The translations under genes were made by a program, and so were the position numbers. The notes below the pieces were generated by a model. That model did no database searches. It worked only from the letters and a program-made list of their open reading frames with translations, and was not told where the DNA came from. Positions 43,602-54,958 of a stretch of 64,000 nucleotides of DNA are shown in pieces (the first letter of the stretch is position 1; each line of letters starts with the position of its first letter). Location: the NCBI RefSeq assembly GCF_020360975.1, contig NW_025408669.1:7998001-8062000 (forward strand), written 5' to 3'. This DNA comes from Hirsutella rhossiliensis (Eukaryota > Ascomycota > Sordariomycetes > Hypocreales > Ophiocordycipitaceae).

Positions 43602-46013
43602 TGTGACGGAAAGATGAGATTTGTGAGGCAGTGATGAGGGAAGAAATAGAAGTAGAAGAGAAGCGGACTCGTGGTATTTTCACAGAATGAAGTTAGGTTT
43701 GCGATAGCAGCTTGGCAGGAGAGAAGAATGATGACAGCGTTCCTAACGTCTTCCAGAGGCGGAGGGAGGCACGGTATAAAGAGGCTGTGGATGGGCCAGC
43801 AAGATATTGAGGTAACAGCGAGAACGGATTAGTGGGTTGAAGAGTTTTCTTGCTTCTTTTCTTAACAGGAGTCGTTTCGCCTGGACGTCCGAAAGCTAAT
43901 ATGTGATTCTCGGTCTATGCTCTAGGAGCAACAGGTTCAAGCGTCTGGCGCAGGGCTTCAGGTACAGGCGAAAAAATACGAAGATCAAACGTTGATCATG
44001 GCCGATATAGCCGTAGTCGTCGCGAGTCGCATTGGCGGGTCAAAGCGATGGAGCATGTTACGGACAGTCCGAGGGGAACGGGGCCGAGTTCAGCTATCCT
44101 CTTTAAGCAGACCGACCCCGTGGCTGATGGAGGACCCATAGTTCGAGAAAAAGCGGATCCAGCACTGTGAGACAGTCTTCGCATGTCCCAGGAAGCTTTC
44201 CAAACGCATTGTTGGGCCAACCTCCTTGTTATTCCGGGCCGAGGGACGCGAACCCTTACTCAGCCCTGGTTCGTGAGTACAATGGATTTTTTTTCCCCCT
44301 GGCGTCATGACCTGGGCAGGCATAACCATGATTATTTTGGAGCAGTTCAAAATATACTGAGAGATAGATCATTGGGAGGTGTGGAACCTCGGCAGAACCA
44401 AAGAAGCCCAAGCGAGTGCGGATTTGTTAGCCATTAGTGATGAACAATTGGAAACAGCGTACGACATTTACATAATCTGTCAACGACTGGTGGGATACAA
44501 TAGTAGCTACAGTACGAGCGTTTGCGTGGGTGGAGTGTGCACCCGTCCGTATGGCAACGTGTGTCCAAAAGAGGGATCGGGCAAGAACCGATGTCAACAC
44601 TAGGAAAGCTTTCCCAGAGTCAGAACTTTCCAAATAAAGCTGAGAACTACGAGAGGGAATTAAGTCGACAAAGTTATGCCTGAATAAGGAGCTACATGTT
44701 ATTGGAACAGTTACCACCTTGTCGTCCTGTGCGTGAACTTGCCATGGAATTCCTGGAGCGGTTTCTTGGGCCAGAGAACATCCCTGTCGGTTTCAAGTGG
44801 AGGCTGATCGGTCCACCCGGAGTCAACCCCGGCCGAACCGGGCCCGGCGCGTCAAGCCCCACAGACGTACGGCTACTCCGTACTGGACCCTGAACTTAAC
44901 TCCAAACTTTACTCTGCAGGAACAGCTGTGCGACAATTATCAGCCGGTTTTAAACTGTTCATGCAGGCGTAGGCGGGAGCCGCGGGAGGCGGCCGGTGCC
45001 AAGGCGGTTCCCATCACGGGAATCCCGGGCCACGAGCTACATTGATGAGAATGGTCGGGCAGGCTTTTGGAAGCCGCGCGGACGTCCGTGAACTTTTCCC
45101 AAGCAATTCCGCCTTGGTTCGACGTGACGAGGACCAAACTTTAGCTCAGCCCACGACAGTCCATGCATGCCATTTCCTCCTAATTATCCCGCCGTCCGAC
45201 TGCATGTACTGCTCACGACGCTTGAAAGAGTGCATACTGGGTCCCTGCATCCATTCCATGTAACTCCGTGTCAGCTGGATAACGGGCTGGTCCGTTCCTT
45301 GATTCTAACCCCAGGGCATACTACTGTATCATACATCATACGAGCGATCATGTCAGAACATACAGGGGGGCTGCCACGGGGGCCAGCGTGTCGATTTTTG
45401 CGCCCTCGGCCAGATCCACATAGGATGACGGTGGCTGCCTGGCCACTGACTGAAACCAAGACGTTCTAGTTTAGGTACTGTGCATGTGGGCCTCGACTAC
45501 GGAGTAATAAATACTGTACAGGTTTGGCTCCAAAAAAAGTGGTGAAGTGGGAACTGGTCAAGGCGCAGCGCCGATACCGCGGATTTGTGTGCGTATGTAT
45601 ATTCCGCGCGCCCTCCGTAGAGTGGAGTTTCACATCATTAACGCCGCCGCCGCCGCCATCGACAGCGCTGGCACAGCTTGGGCCTCTTCATCAGGCTTGC
45701 GGTACCCTTTAACGGCACGGCGATCCATATCAGCCGGGAATAGTAATGCCACGAGTGTACCAGCGAACCAACCAGACGCCTTTCTCTGACTCTTAACGAT
45801 ACGCTTCTCGGAGACCCGAGCCTTATAGGGCTGACGGGTTATAACACCGGCCAATGAATTTCACATAAGTAGAGATTATCATCGCAGTGCCCTTACAGAA
45901 AGACTTTTTCGCAATTGCGAAGTCGCCCCTCATGCTCACGGAGCATTTACTACCGGGAGATGAAAACGCTTTCTTACTGGTAAAGGAGCTGTGGCTCTAT
46001 CGAAAGTCGGCCA
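43602..46013. other. Gene-poor interval
   Basis: About 2.4 kb. It carries the presumed promoter of the hydrolase at its left end. Short open frames have no recognisable domain. Two copies of the short palindromic word TACTCCGTA/TACGGAGTA occur near 44875 and 45498. I see no RNA gene. Confidence 0.45.
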
Positions 46014-48236
46014 CTATACCTCAATAAGCGTACCCAGCAACTCGGGAGTTGTCAGGACAAGAAAGGGCCTATAATACGCGTTAGTAACACCTCTATCGGG
46101 GGTGCCCTCATTTTGCATGGTGTAGCGGTATTTTACCAGCTTGACAGGAGTATATGACGGAGGGTTTGTATCGTGAACGGTTCCGTCCCAGCAGTACCTA
46201 TCAAAGCACTGCTGGCACTTACCGGGGAGCGGCGTCTCTGTACGCCCAAAACTGCGTGCGAGCAGGGCACAGCCAACGCAAACAGGCCAGTCGCCATCGA
46301 GAGTCGAATTAAGCTGCGTAGCGAGGGCCCAGCCGTTTTGAGCCAAAGCGTCACGCTCACCGGTGGTAAAGGTAAGAGAGGTCAATGTGGAGATATTTGA
46401 TGCGAGAACATAAGGTGAGTTGGGCAAGTACACAACCAGCGGGGACGGTGACGATAGGTTAGCCGCGTCGCAGCCAAAGAAGGCCGGTTTACCATTGAGC
46501 CCCAAGTTCAGGAAAGTATTTTCGGCTGGAACGGCTGGAAAGCCCATGTTCTGTGAGCTAGTCCTCCGGGTATACTTGAAGGTGGCTGCGAGGGATGCTC
46601 CGTTCGGCCATCTAGTCGTGGTATCACTAGACGGGTCAATGGCGAAGACGACGTCGACTTTGCGGTCATAAATGGGATGGGGGTAAAACGGAATATTATG
46701 GCCATCCTCGCCTCCGTCGACAAGCATCAAGCGGTCGGACCGAGCAATCGAGTTCCTTTTCTAACCCTCGAAAGGATTCGGAGCCCAGATGGCAATATCC
46801 CAGTTCGCTTGAGCAGAAAGCTGATTCAGAATAGAATCAACGACGAAGTCTAGCGTCGGTAGAGTCACTATTTTGAGCAGTTTGAAAATAGAATTTGAAG
46901 TTATTCCGGCGGGGAGGCAATCCGTTGAGCCTTTTTTGAGCTCGACAAGAATTTGATTAAGCAGGGAACTAGAAGTGCCCATCACAAAGCCAACGTTGTC
47001 AAACCCATTGATGCATTCTTCGCACGTTGGTAGCTTTCCCTTGTCAAAACGAGAACCGATGTACATGAGAGGAGCGAAGCCATTGACGGACTGGCCAAAA
47101 GAACCGAGCTCCCAGGGCGAGAACTCGAAGATGGTAGTATTGGCTGGTATCAGAATCTCGCCGGGGGAACGGCCGTCAGCGATAATAAGGGGCAATGGAG
47201 TCTTGGCTGACGAGTATTCTCGATCCTCGGCAATGGACGAAAAAGTTAATCCGGGGTCACCTGAAGGAGCATCGACAAGCTGGTAGGACAGAGCGCGGCC
47301 CCAGAAATCCGTTATGGAGGTTGGGAAATGGGCCAGTTCCTTTTGCCAAACACGGTTAAAAATGTCGCTCAAACGGTCTCCAAACGATACCAAGGCTTTG
47401 CAGCAAGGTCAGCCTTTGGATTCAAGGACGGCAAAGTCTGTGTCGAACTATTCACTGCTTACATCGCTTGAGGTTGTCAGCAAAGCTGTCGGACGTTTTC
47501 GTGTAGCCAATAATGTTGGTTTCAAAATGCCAAATTTTTGGCGAGCGAAGTGCATCTTGGACCAGGTAAAGTTATTGGAGAACAGACTCCCCACAAGCCA
47601 CGCTCCACCAGATAGGCCGGAAAGATAGGTTGCGCTCTGAAGCAAGCCACCCAGGCCGCCCTTGGACTTACTGCTCTCCGAGCGACTATCAAAGGCGGCG
47701 AGGACTCCGGCTCCGTTGAGCAACGCGCGGTAACCGCCGCCAGATACTGCGATGCCAATGTTAGGCAGCGCTTGCAAGTCCCCGTCGTCTTGAAAATATT
47801 CATCACTGTCAAAGCCTGGGATGTTGATGCGTCTTAGTAGGTCACGCATGTGCGACGCTGTCTCCTTGCGGCGTTGAGGAAGCCAATGACGCTCCTGAGG
47901 CGATAGAAAAGGGCCTTCCCGTATGACCGGGCGTTTCATAGGGCACCGGACGGGCGCTGGCTTGTATCCACTTGGTGCTTTGTCGGTTGCTCTGAGCGCA
48001 ATGAGAGAATCGCGACGCAAAGAAGTGCGGGCCGAAGACGACACGATAAGCTCCGCCAATTCGGCGTCGAGGTCTGGTTTCAAGCCACAAGGCAATTGCG
48101 TGACAAGGGTTAGTAATGTCCTCGCCCGCATTTAAGAGCATAGAGAATGATTTTGCGCAACGACAGCAGCCAAAGATGTGTTTGCCAAAGTAATAGCTGC
48201 GGCTAGGAGTAGCCAGAGAGAGCTACGCATGGCCAT
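46014..48236 (-). pseudogene. Secreted lysophospholipase (phospholipase B), broken
   Basis: Fungal phospholipase B enzymes (cPLA2-like fold) are secreted or GPI-bound and remove acyl chains from phospholipids. Visible in order: signal peptide from 48236 (MAMRSSLWLLLAAAITLANT), APSGYKPAPVRCP, the oxyanion motif GIAVSGGGYRALLNGAG, the nucleophile motif YLSGLSGGAWLVGS, DFWGRALSYQL, and the catalytic Asp in LVDGGEDGHNIP. Breaks: the signal peptide runs into a stop and does not join the next segment without an unproven intron; a one-base shift near 47531-47540 (at a T run); and an in-frame TAG at 46761-46763. A normal intron probably lies at 47396-47462. The catalytic motifs themselves are intact, so the loss may be recent or partly due to sequence error. 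Confidence 0.85.
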
Positions 48237-50287
48237 CATGGATGCGGAGAAGGCAGGCACGGCACTCTAACAATGATAGGCTGCAGCTTCTCCCTGTCTG
48301 AGCATAGAGACGAAGATAAGAGGCACATGCTGCTCCTGGAGCAGACAGCTATGGTTAGCTTCGCACAAATAGTTCTGAGACTAAAAAGAATTGTATATAA
48401 AATGATCACATTTGTGTGTATTCGGATGCGTTAAGCCATATTCTCCGTAGACTTTATAGAGTCGACTCTATTTATACTTATGCTGGTAGAGACGCATACT
48501 CTAGCGGCACATCGGGATGCTTTTAGGCTACCGTGGCTTGACACAAAGCTCCGGCAGCGGAATGCCACTTGCTCGTCGTCGGCCAATCCTCGTTGTCGGC
48601 AACGGTAGAGGCGAGAATGATTCCGATCAGCCCCAAAAGTCTAGGGATAATAAGACATAAAGCATCTTTATACAAGATATTCGACTTATTCTTTCCTTTT
48701 TTGCATTAGATATATGCTACAACTCTACCAGGTTTGTATCAAAGACAGAGACACCTTAGGGGAGTGGCGGCGACAACAAAATCAGATCAGGAGAATGAGA
48801 AATGCACCGCCAAGAAACTTTCACGACTCCTGTATCTATCATACAGTTAATCAGCGTCTAGAGGAAAGGGAACGTTCGACCCAGGCTTGTATCGCGTCTC
48901 GGAGCCTCCTCTCCGTCCCACCATCATTACTGTCCCCAATCGACCGGTGAATCATATGAATGGTGGAACTTCTCTTTCACGGAGGACATTTCTAGCAAAT
49001 AATTATGAGTATCTTTTAAGGAGACGAAACCTCAGCGGAAAACGCCCAGCCTGCATGCGTAGATGCTAGGGTAGATCAATGCTAAGAACTCACCGAGATG
49101 TGTAGACATCAAGAAGTGACAGGGATAAAGGCTATTTACGCGCGAGTCAAGCCCGATTCGTTTGAGGAAAAGTGATCATACTCATGTTTGTGTACTTTTG
49201 AACCCATTCTGCAGTACTCTCATCCTTCGCCTGCCTATGAACACAATCTAGAGTATCAAGCATATGAAGGTCAGTCTTTGCCGGGGCTGCAAAGAAAATC
49301 ATAATTGAGAGGGATTTCGCCTACATGTACAGATATCCAGAGCGCTTCCTAGCCTTCTCCTGCGCAGGGCAACCGCTTCCTTAGCAGAGGTTGAGAATGC
49401 CGCGATAATTAATATGTTTTTCTTTAATTGCGTGCATTTAAAAAAAACCCCGATCAATCGTGCTTCTGGGCTTCCAAAACAGAGGAGTCGCAAAGGAAGG
49501 CAAAGGAACAGGTAAAATGCCTCGCTCCAGAAATCACACGGAAGAGACCGGATTATAGGCAGCCAAATGGGTTGAGCTGGTGTAAGCTTTCTCTTGATTG
49601 CTTCAGCAAGCTTTCTGGTATAATATCAGGAACCAAGCAAGTTCGGTCTGGAGAGACTGCACCGCCATCGAGCAAGCGTCTTGCAAGAGCTAGAGGTAGT
49701 GCCCCAAGTACTGCACTTGTCGCTTCGCGCTGGCACGGAGGTGGCAATGGTTTGGCTTCAAGCAGCCAATCAAACGATGTGCGTTTACACTATCCCGTGC
49801 TTCCAAGCCCCTAACCTTGAATTGGCCTCGTCTGTTTCACAACCCTAGACAGCTCGTTCGGAGCAGCAATCTTAAGTCCTGCATTGGCATGCTTGGCCGA
49901 AAGCTTGCACGGTGCAGGAGCAGAAACCGCGGCCTTGACGAAAGCCTCCAACGTTGTTATGAACTTCTGGCTTGGGCTGTCTCGGATTTCGACGCTCTGT
50001 GACGTAGAGGAATGGTAGCACGGTAGACTCAACCCCATTAGCCGTGCAACAGAGCGATGATAGTCTTCAGGTATGTATTTGGGGTAGAAAAAGCCACAAT
50101 GTCTCTGCCTAGCTTATCGAGATGGCCATTCTCGCATCAGCCGTTGTTGACAGAATGTGACTTGTTGTGACGATGCGACACAAGCATAAAAGCTGCTTCC
50201 GTTCCACGTTGCGCACCTGGAAACAGAACTTTATCTAAGCACGTGTGCTTAATCTCCGAAATCTGTGCCCGTATTCAACCAGCCAGA
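48237..50287. other. Gene-poor interval
   Basis: About 2 kb, rather AT-rich, with only short frames on both strands and no recognisable domain. The right end holds the promoter of the repeat-rich secreted protein, including a TATA-like word near 50185. Confidence 0.45.
50185..50192 (+). promoter_or_regulatory. TATA-like box of the repeat-rich secreted protein gene
   Basis: CATAAAAG about 100 bases before the start codon at 50288; a plausible core promoter by position only. Confidence 0.35.
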
Positions 50288-50971
50288 ATGAGAGTGCGAG
50301 ACGCCATCGTTGTTCTTTCGCTTTGCGCTGGGGCCTTGAGTGCCCCAGTGCAGAATTCCGAGGGGCAAGTCACAGAGGAACTGGAGAGCTTCGATACGAG
50401 AGCGGCTGAGCTCAACCCCCGTGATGGTCCTCCTCCTCCGCCACCGCCTGGCGACATGAAGCCTCCGCCACCACCTGGCGACAAGAAGGACGACAAGGAG
50501 AAGCCTCCTCCGCCTGGCGATAAGAAGCCTTCGCCACCACCTGGCGATAAGAAGCCTCCGCCACCACCTGGCGATAAGAAGCCTCCGCCACCACCTGGCG
50601 ATAAGAAGCCTCCGCCACCACCTGGCGATAAGAAGCCTCCGCCACCACCTGGCGATAAGAAGCCTCCGCCACCACCTGGCGACAAGAAGGACGACAAGGA
50701 GAAGCCTCCTCCGCCTGGCGATAAGAAGCCTTCGCCACCACCTGGCGACAAGAAGGACGGCAAGAAGGACAACAAGAAGGACGACAAGAAGGACGACAAG
50801 AAGGACGACAAGAAGGACGACAAGAAGGACGACAAGAAGGACGACAAGAAGGACGACAAGAAGGACGACAAGAAGGACGACAAGAAGGACGACAAGAAGG
50901 ACGACAAGAAAGGAGAAGGCGAAGAAAACGGTGGTCTCCTGAGTGGACTCCTGCAGAAGCTCGGCCTCTAA
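50288..50971 (+). CDS. Secreted Pro-rich/KKDD-repeat polyampholyte protein
   Basis: Single exon, 227 aa from the Met at 50288 (MRVRDAIVVLSLCAGALSAP, a clear signal peptide with likely cleavage after LSA). After about 35 ordinary residues come roughly eleven units ending PGD(K/M)K, most of them PPPPPGDKK, then a run of KKDD units (about eleven), and a short glycine/leucine tail ending GLLSGLLQKLGL that could form an amphipathic helix. There are no cysteines beyond the signal peptide. Lys and Asp nearly balance, so the mature protein is expected to be disordered and zwitterionic. I recognise no family. Possible roles (wall association, hydrated coat, metal or mineral binding) are guesses. An upstream in-frame Met at 50243 would hide the signal peptide and is less likely. 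Confidence 0.75.
   Translation: MRVRDAIVVLSLCAGALSAPVQNSEGQVTEELESFDTRAAELNPRDGPPPPPPPGDMKPPPPPGDKKDDKEKPPPPGDKKPSPPPGDKKPPPPPGDKKPPPPPGDKKPPPPPGDKKPPPPPGDKKPPPPPGDKKDDKEKPPPPGDKKPSPPPGDKKDGKKDNKKDDKKDDKKDDKKDDKKDDKKDDKKDDKKDDKKDDKKDDKKDDKKGEGEENGGLLSGLLQKLGL
50427..50910 (+). repeat. Nested coding tandem repeats (27-bp and 12-bp units)
   Basis: First array: 27-bp units coding PPPPPGDKK, with a longer composite (PPPPPGDKKDDKEK then PPPPGDKK then PSPPPGDKK) present twice, so the array itself was duplicated. Second array: 12-bp units coding KKDD. Units are nearly identical at DNA level, indicating recent expansion by slippage or unequal exchange. Confidence 0.92.
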
Positions 50972-51996
50972 AGACAAATTCTTTAGAACAGGTAAGTGGA
51001 ACCGTAATGTCAGCTCATATGACGAATGAAGGACTAAACTGCTGGAGACTTATAGGCTTTATGGATTGCGGTCCAGGTAGTTCTTGGTTGTTTTGAAAAG
51101 GTAATGGGAATCAAGAGTATTCCTTAAGTCGGTTTCCATTGAAAGAGGAGGGGTGCAACCAGTGGATCAACAACCAATTCGTTACCATACTGCCTATTCA
51201 ATGCTGTAAACCAGTAATCCATGAGACTGGACTCGAAGCTATGAGGAATATATGGAAATCGAGGACTTAGGAGCGATTTGTAACCTTTCCCCCGACCGAA
51301 GTCACGACTATAAGTGATTTTATATCGACAGTATCGAAAGATTATAGGTGCCTTGAGAACCATCTTTACAGCAGTTCAGTAGTTCCGTTTCAAATAGGCC
51401 CGATCGCTACAATAAATCCCGGCGTGTAGAGGAGAATGCCTCATCGCCACGACAAACCTCCCTCAACATGCAACTGAGGCTTAAACGATAGAAGCAAGAG
51501 CGTCTAACGTCACTCAACTCAGCGTTGTTTTATCTGTTTTAACGCGTAATCAGCCTAGCACATCTGGAGCTATCTTGACATCTAGGCAGCATATGTGTCA
51601 TGGGGTTGCCTCCCTTTGTTTTGATGAAATAACCCCTATCGGAGCTTTATGCCGCATTTTTAAATCGTCAATTAATAAAAGCCCTCGGACTATATCTCAT
51701 AGATAGGAAGGACATGAATGGTCGGTCATTGTCGGCTAAAGCTAGTTGCTCTAAAGTTATGTTGGATGTCGATGTCGACTGGCTAAGGATAACACCCTTA
51801 TTATTCACTTGTTGATCTGGTCATTTTACGGCACCAAGCCGGGTACATTCAGGAGCCTCTTCCCGAGACAAAACTAGGCCCATCACAGCCTTGACTGGAC
51901 AAGGGCAAAGCGGCAAGTACAAGAGCCGTAGTATTCAGACAAGAGTCTGTCGAGAACCAGCTCCACGCCTGGGACATGCAGCTACCATTGACTGCT
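50972..51996. other. Intergenic between repeat protein and MFS transporter
   Basis: About 1 kb between convergent genes (plus-strand repeat protein, minus-strand transporter). Two 3' ends are expected here. No recognisable gene. Confidence 0.5.
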
Positions 51997-53934
51997 TCAG
52001 ATCTCGGGGCTCCGGTCGCCATTCCTCGGCACAGTCGTCTTCTGGTGAGCGGCGCGCGGCGGAAACTTTGCGTCAAACACGACGTCCATTTCCTCAAGAG
52101 TCCTCCCGCGAGTTTCCACGCCAAAGATGTACCAAACAACGCCGTAAATCATGTTCAAGCCAACAAAGACTAGATAGTACCGCCAGTCCAGGGCATCGAG
52201 CGCAATGGCTGTCACGTACGAGTTGTACAGGTTGGCGCTGTTGGAGAGGATGACGTGCTGCCGAGGTGAGTCTGGGAAATTGGACGCAAAGACGATGGCT
52301 TGGGGCTTACCACGCCCATGCCCTTGGCACGGGTTGGATTGGCGAGCACCTCGGCACAGTAGGTGGCGGTCAATGGCGTGTAGACAAAGGAGTATGCGCA
52401 TCCAAAGAGGAAGATCTAGAGGGGGACACAAACAAGTCAGCATAGCGGGTGGTTGTGTGCGCCCATAGTCCTGCACCAAAGTGCGGACTCACAAATGCGA
52501 CTCCACCATTGGAGAGGCGAATGCCGACCTGCTTCTGACCTCCAAACTGACTAGAGAATCCAGTGACGGCACCAAAAAGCCCAGCGAGGACGAAACTGCC
52601 AACCCATAGCTTGGTGCGCCGACCTATGCGATCGTTGGTGGCTGAGCCGGCGACGGCGCCCGCGCAAGACACAATCGAGTTCATGAAGGTGAGCAGCAGC
52701 CGGCGCTCCGTCGAGACGATTCCGAGCAGCTTATACATGGACGGCAGGTAATACGTCAGCACCGAGTTGCCGGACAGCTGAGCAAACACGGACATGAAGG
52801 CCATCATGGCAAAGCGCCATCGAGCGTTGTGCGTGTTGACGAGGGCCCAGTAGTTCCAGACGCTCGACGTCTTTTGGAGCTCAATGTTTGACTCGAACTC
52901 GCGGAGCTCGAGCTGGACGAGAGGATGGTCGGGGTCGCCGCCTCCGTGATACTTGGCCAGGATGCGGGCGGCTTGGTCCCTCTTCCCCCACATGGTAAGC
53001 CAGCGGGGCGATTCCGGTATAAAGACGGCTCCGACGAAGATGAACAAGGGAGGTATGACCTGCAGCGATAGCGGGAGGCGAAAGGCCAGCTCGCCCGGCG
53101 ACTTGCTGGAGGCGTAAGCCACGCCCGTGGCCAGGATGGACCCCGTGTAAAAGACTGCGGGGGAGCCGGTGAGCAGAGGATCCAGCTCAGGTAAGGGCAC
53201 GGCTTGCTCACAGGTATTGTAATAGCCGACGACGCGGGCTCGCCACTGGGGCGGCGCCAGCTCGAGGGCGTAGGTCGGGGCAGACGAGGTCCCGATGGAG
53301 ACGCCAAAGCCCAGGACAAAGCGGCCGCCCAGGAGGTAGGCGTCGCTTTTTGCGGCAGTCTGGACGGCAGCCCCGACGACGATCAAGACGGAGCCGGACA
53401 TCATGCCGATGCGACGGCCAAAGTGGTCGCAGATGGGGCCGGTGAAGAGGGATCCAATCATGTTGCCGACGGTGAACATCATGAAGATGCTAGTGTATAG
53501 GGTCAGCCAGGTGCAAGCAGGTGCAAGCAAGGTGTGGACAGTCGGCAAGCTCACATGCCCGTGTTGGACCCAAGCTCCTTTTGGTGGAAGTAGTCCTGGT
53601 ACTGGCTCATGGCGTTGATGGAGCTGAAGATGGACTGCGTGGGTCATCAGCGCCAAGTATCGCTGCCTGCGATCCAACGCCACTAGGTATCGTTTGATGT
53701 CTGTCCACATGCACGTACGCCATCAAAGCCCGAGGCAGTCGCATTGAGCGCAGCCACGAGCAAGATCATGTATAGCTGAAGGCTCGTCCTGGACCAGGGA
53801 TCCAGCCGGGAGGACTCGAGGAAGCTGGCAGCGCCCTGGACGTGGGTGACGCCGTCGCGGGGAGCCTTTTCCAGCGACGGATCGGCATCGGCGTTGGCAG
53901 GGCCTTGGGGTTTGCCGTCCAAGTGTCGCGCCAT
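51997..53934 (-). CDS. MFS sugar transporter
   Basis: Plasma-membrane hexose-type transporter of the sugar porter family, 552 aa in five exons; introns 53635-53718, 53490-53554, 52416-52492 and 52258-52310 give one open frame. Family signatures: DHFGRRIGMMSGS after TM2, GRFVLGFGVSIGTSSAPTYALELAPPQWRAR around TM4-5 (shown in part: GRFVLGFGVSIG), PESPRWLTMWGKRDQA after TM6, NDRIGRRTKLWVGS after TM8, and VETRGRTLEEMD after TM12. About twelve hydrophobic segments. The N-terminus has about 50 hydrophilic residues. The substrate cannot be told from sequence; related fungal proteins carry lactose, hexoses or are orphan. Divergently arranged with the MutY-type gene (about 1 kb shared upstream region). 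Confidence 0.93.
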
Positions 53935-54958
53935 GGTGGCCGGCGGAGAGGAGGAGTGGAAGGAGAAGGGTGTCAACAGTCGGCGTGGGGGACGCGGAAC
54001 GGGGCCGGTTTTTTTCTCTTTCATCTATGCAAAGTACGAAGTACGGATCAATTGCACCCTGACGCCAATAAACGAACGAGACGAAGCCATTGGCCCGCCG
54101 TTTGTCTGACCGTGATCAAAGTACGACGTAAGTTAGTAGCTATAGGCGGGCTGCAATTAATCCCCCCCTTGTGAAACCTACCCCAACCTTAATCGCAACG
54201 ATGTGACTTGAGACAAAACCGGTTTGTCGATGAGCCCAGGCTGCACCTTGGCAAAACTTGGAGAGAGAGGCAGCATATACAGTGAGATTGGAAAGTAAAG
54301 CATGCCAAGCGGGGGTTCCAAAAGGGTCCTGAGTCCCGGGGAGGGCGCGGCTCATTGGCTGCTTGAGCAAGAAAGGTTGAAACTGCACATGTAGTAATTA
54401 TGTAGGGGACAGGAGCTTGGCGTTGCATTGAATTCTCTGCAAACCCAATGTGGGATTCGACCGACAGACCGCGTCCCACATGGCTCCTCCCGCGCAGCAG
54501 AAGCAACTTTTCAATGCCGTTATGCTTCCTTTTTTATAAAGAACCCCGAAACCTACCTGCTGAGTACGGATACCGTATCGACGTGATATATAAGGAATGC
54601 GGTCGCACGGAATGCATCAATGGCGAACCGTGACGAGAGGATAAATGGAGCATCACCTAGAAACAGCATTATAAGAGCGCTCTATGCCAAGTATTCGTAT
54701 TCCAGCGGCAAGCCATGGCAAAATAAAATAAATAAAGGCAAACAAACGCTTGGTCGGAGTCCTGATAAAGGGGGGCACGAAGAAATGCACGGCGAACGGC
54801 GGCCTACGATTGGCGGGAAAGGGCCGATTTCTGATTGGCAGCTCGCGCCATCTTCCTTCAACGTTGAGCGACGAGTTGATCTCACGACCCCAGTCTTCAT
54901 CTCATTCACCACCTTTACTGAAGTAGTAGGGGGCAGTGATCCAGGAAGGGTGACTTCA
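53935..54958. other. Divergent promoter region (MFS / MutY)
   Basis: About 1 kb shared by the minus-strand transporter and the plus-strand glycosylase. Contains a GTACGAAGTAC palindrome near 54034. The frame upstream of 54959 stays open to 54620, but its translation is low quality and unlike the family, so it is treated as leader. Confidence 0.5.

Noticed and set aside
50427..50910. CRISPR-like array
   Set aside because: Repeats are contiguous and in frame, with no unique spacers, in a eukaryotic secreted-protein gene.
54620..54958. 113-residue N-terminal extension of the MutY-type protein
   Set aside because: Upstream frame is open by chance, unlike the family, and the ATG at 54959 begins a typical basic N-terminus.
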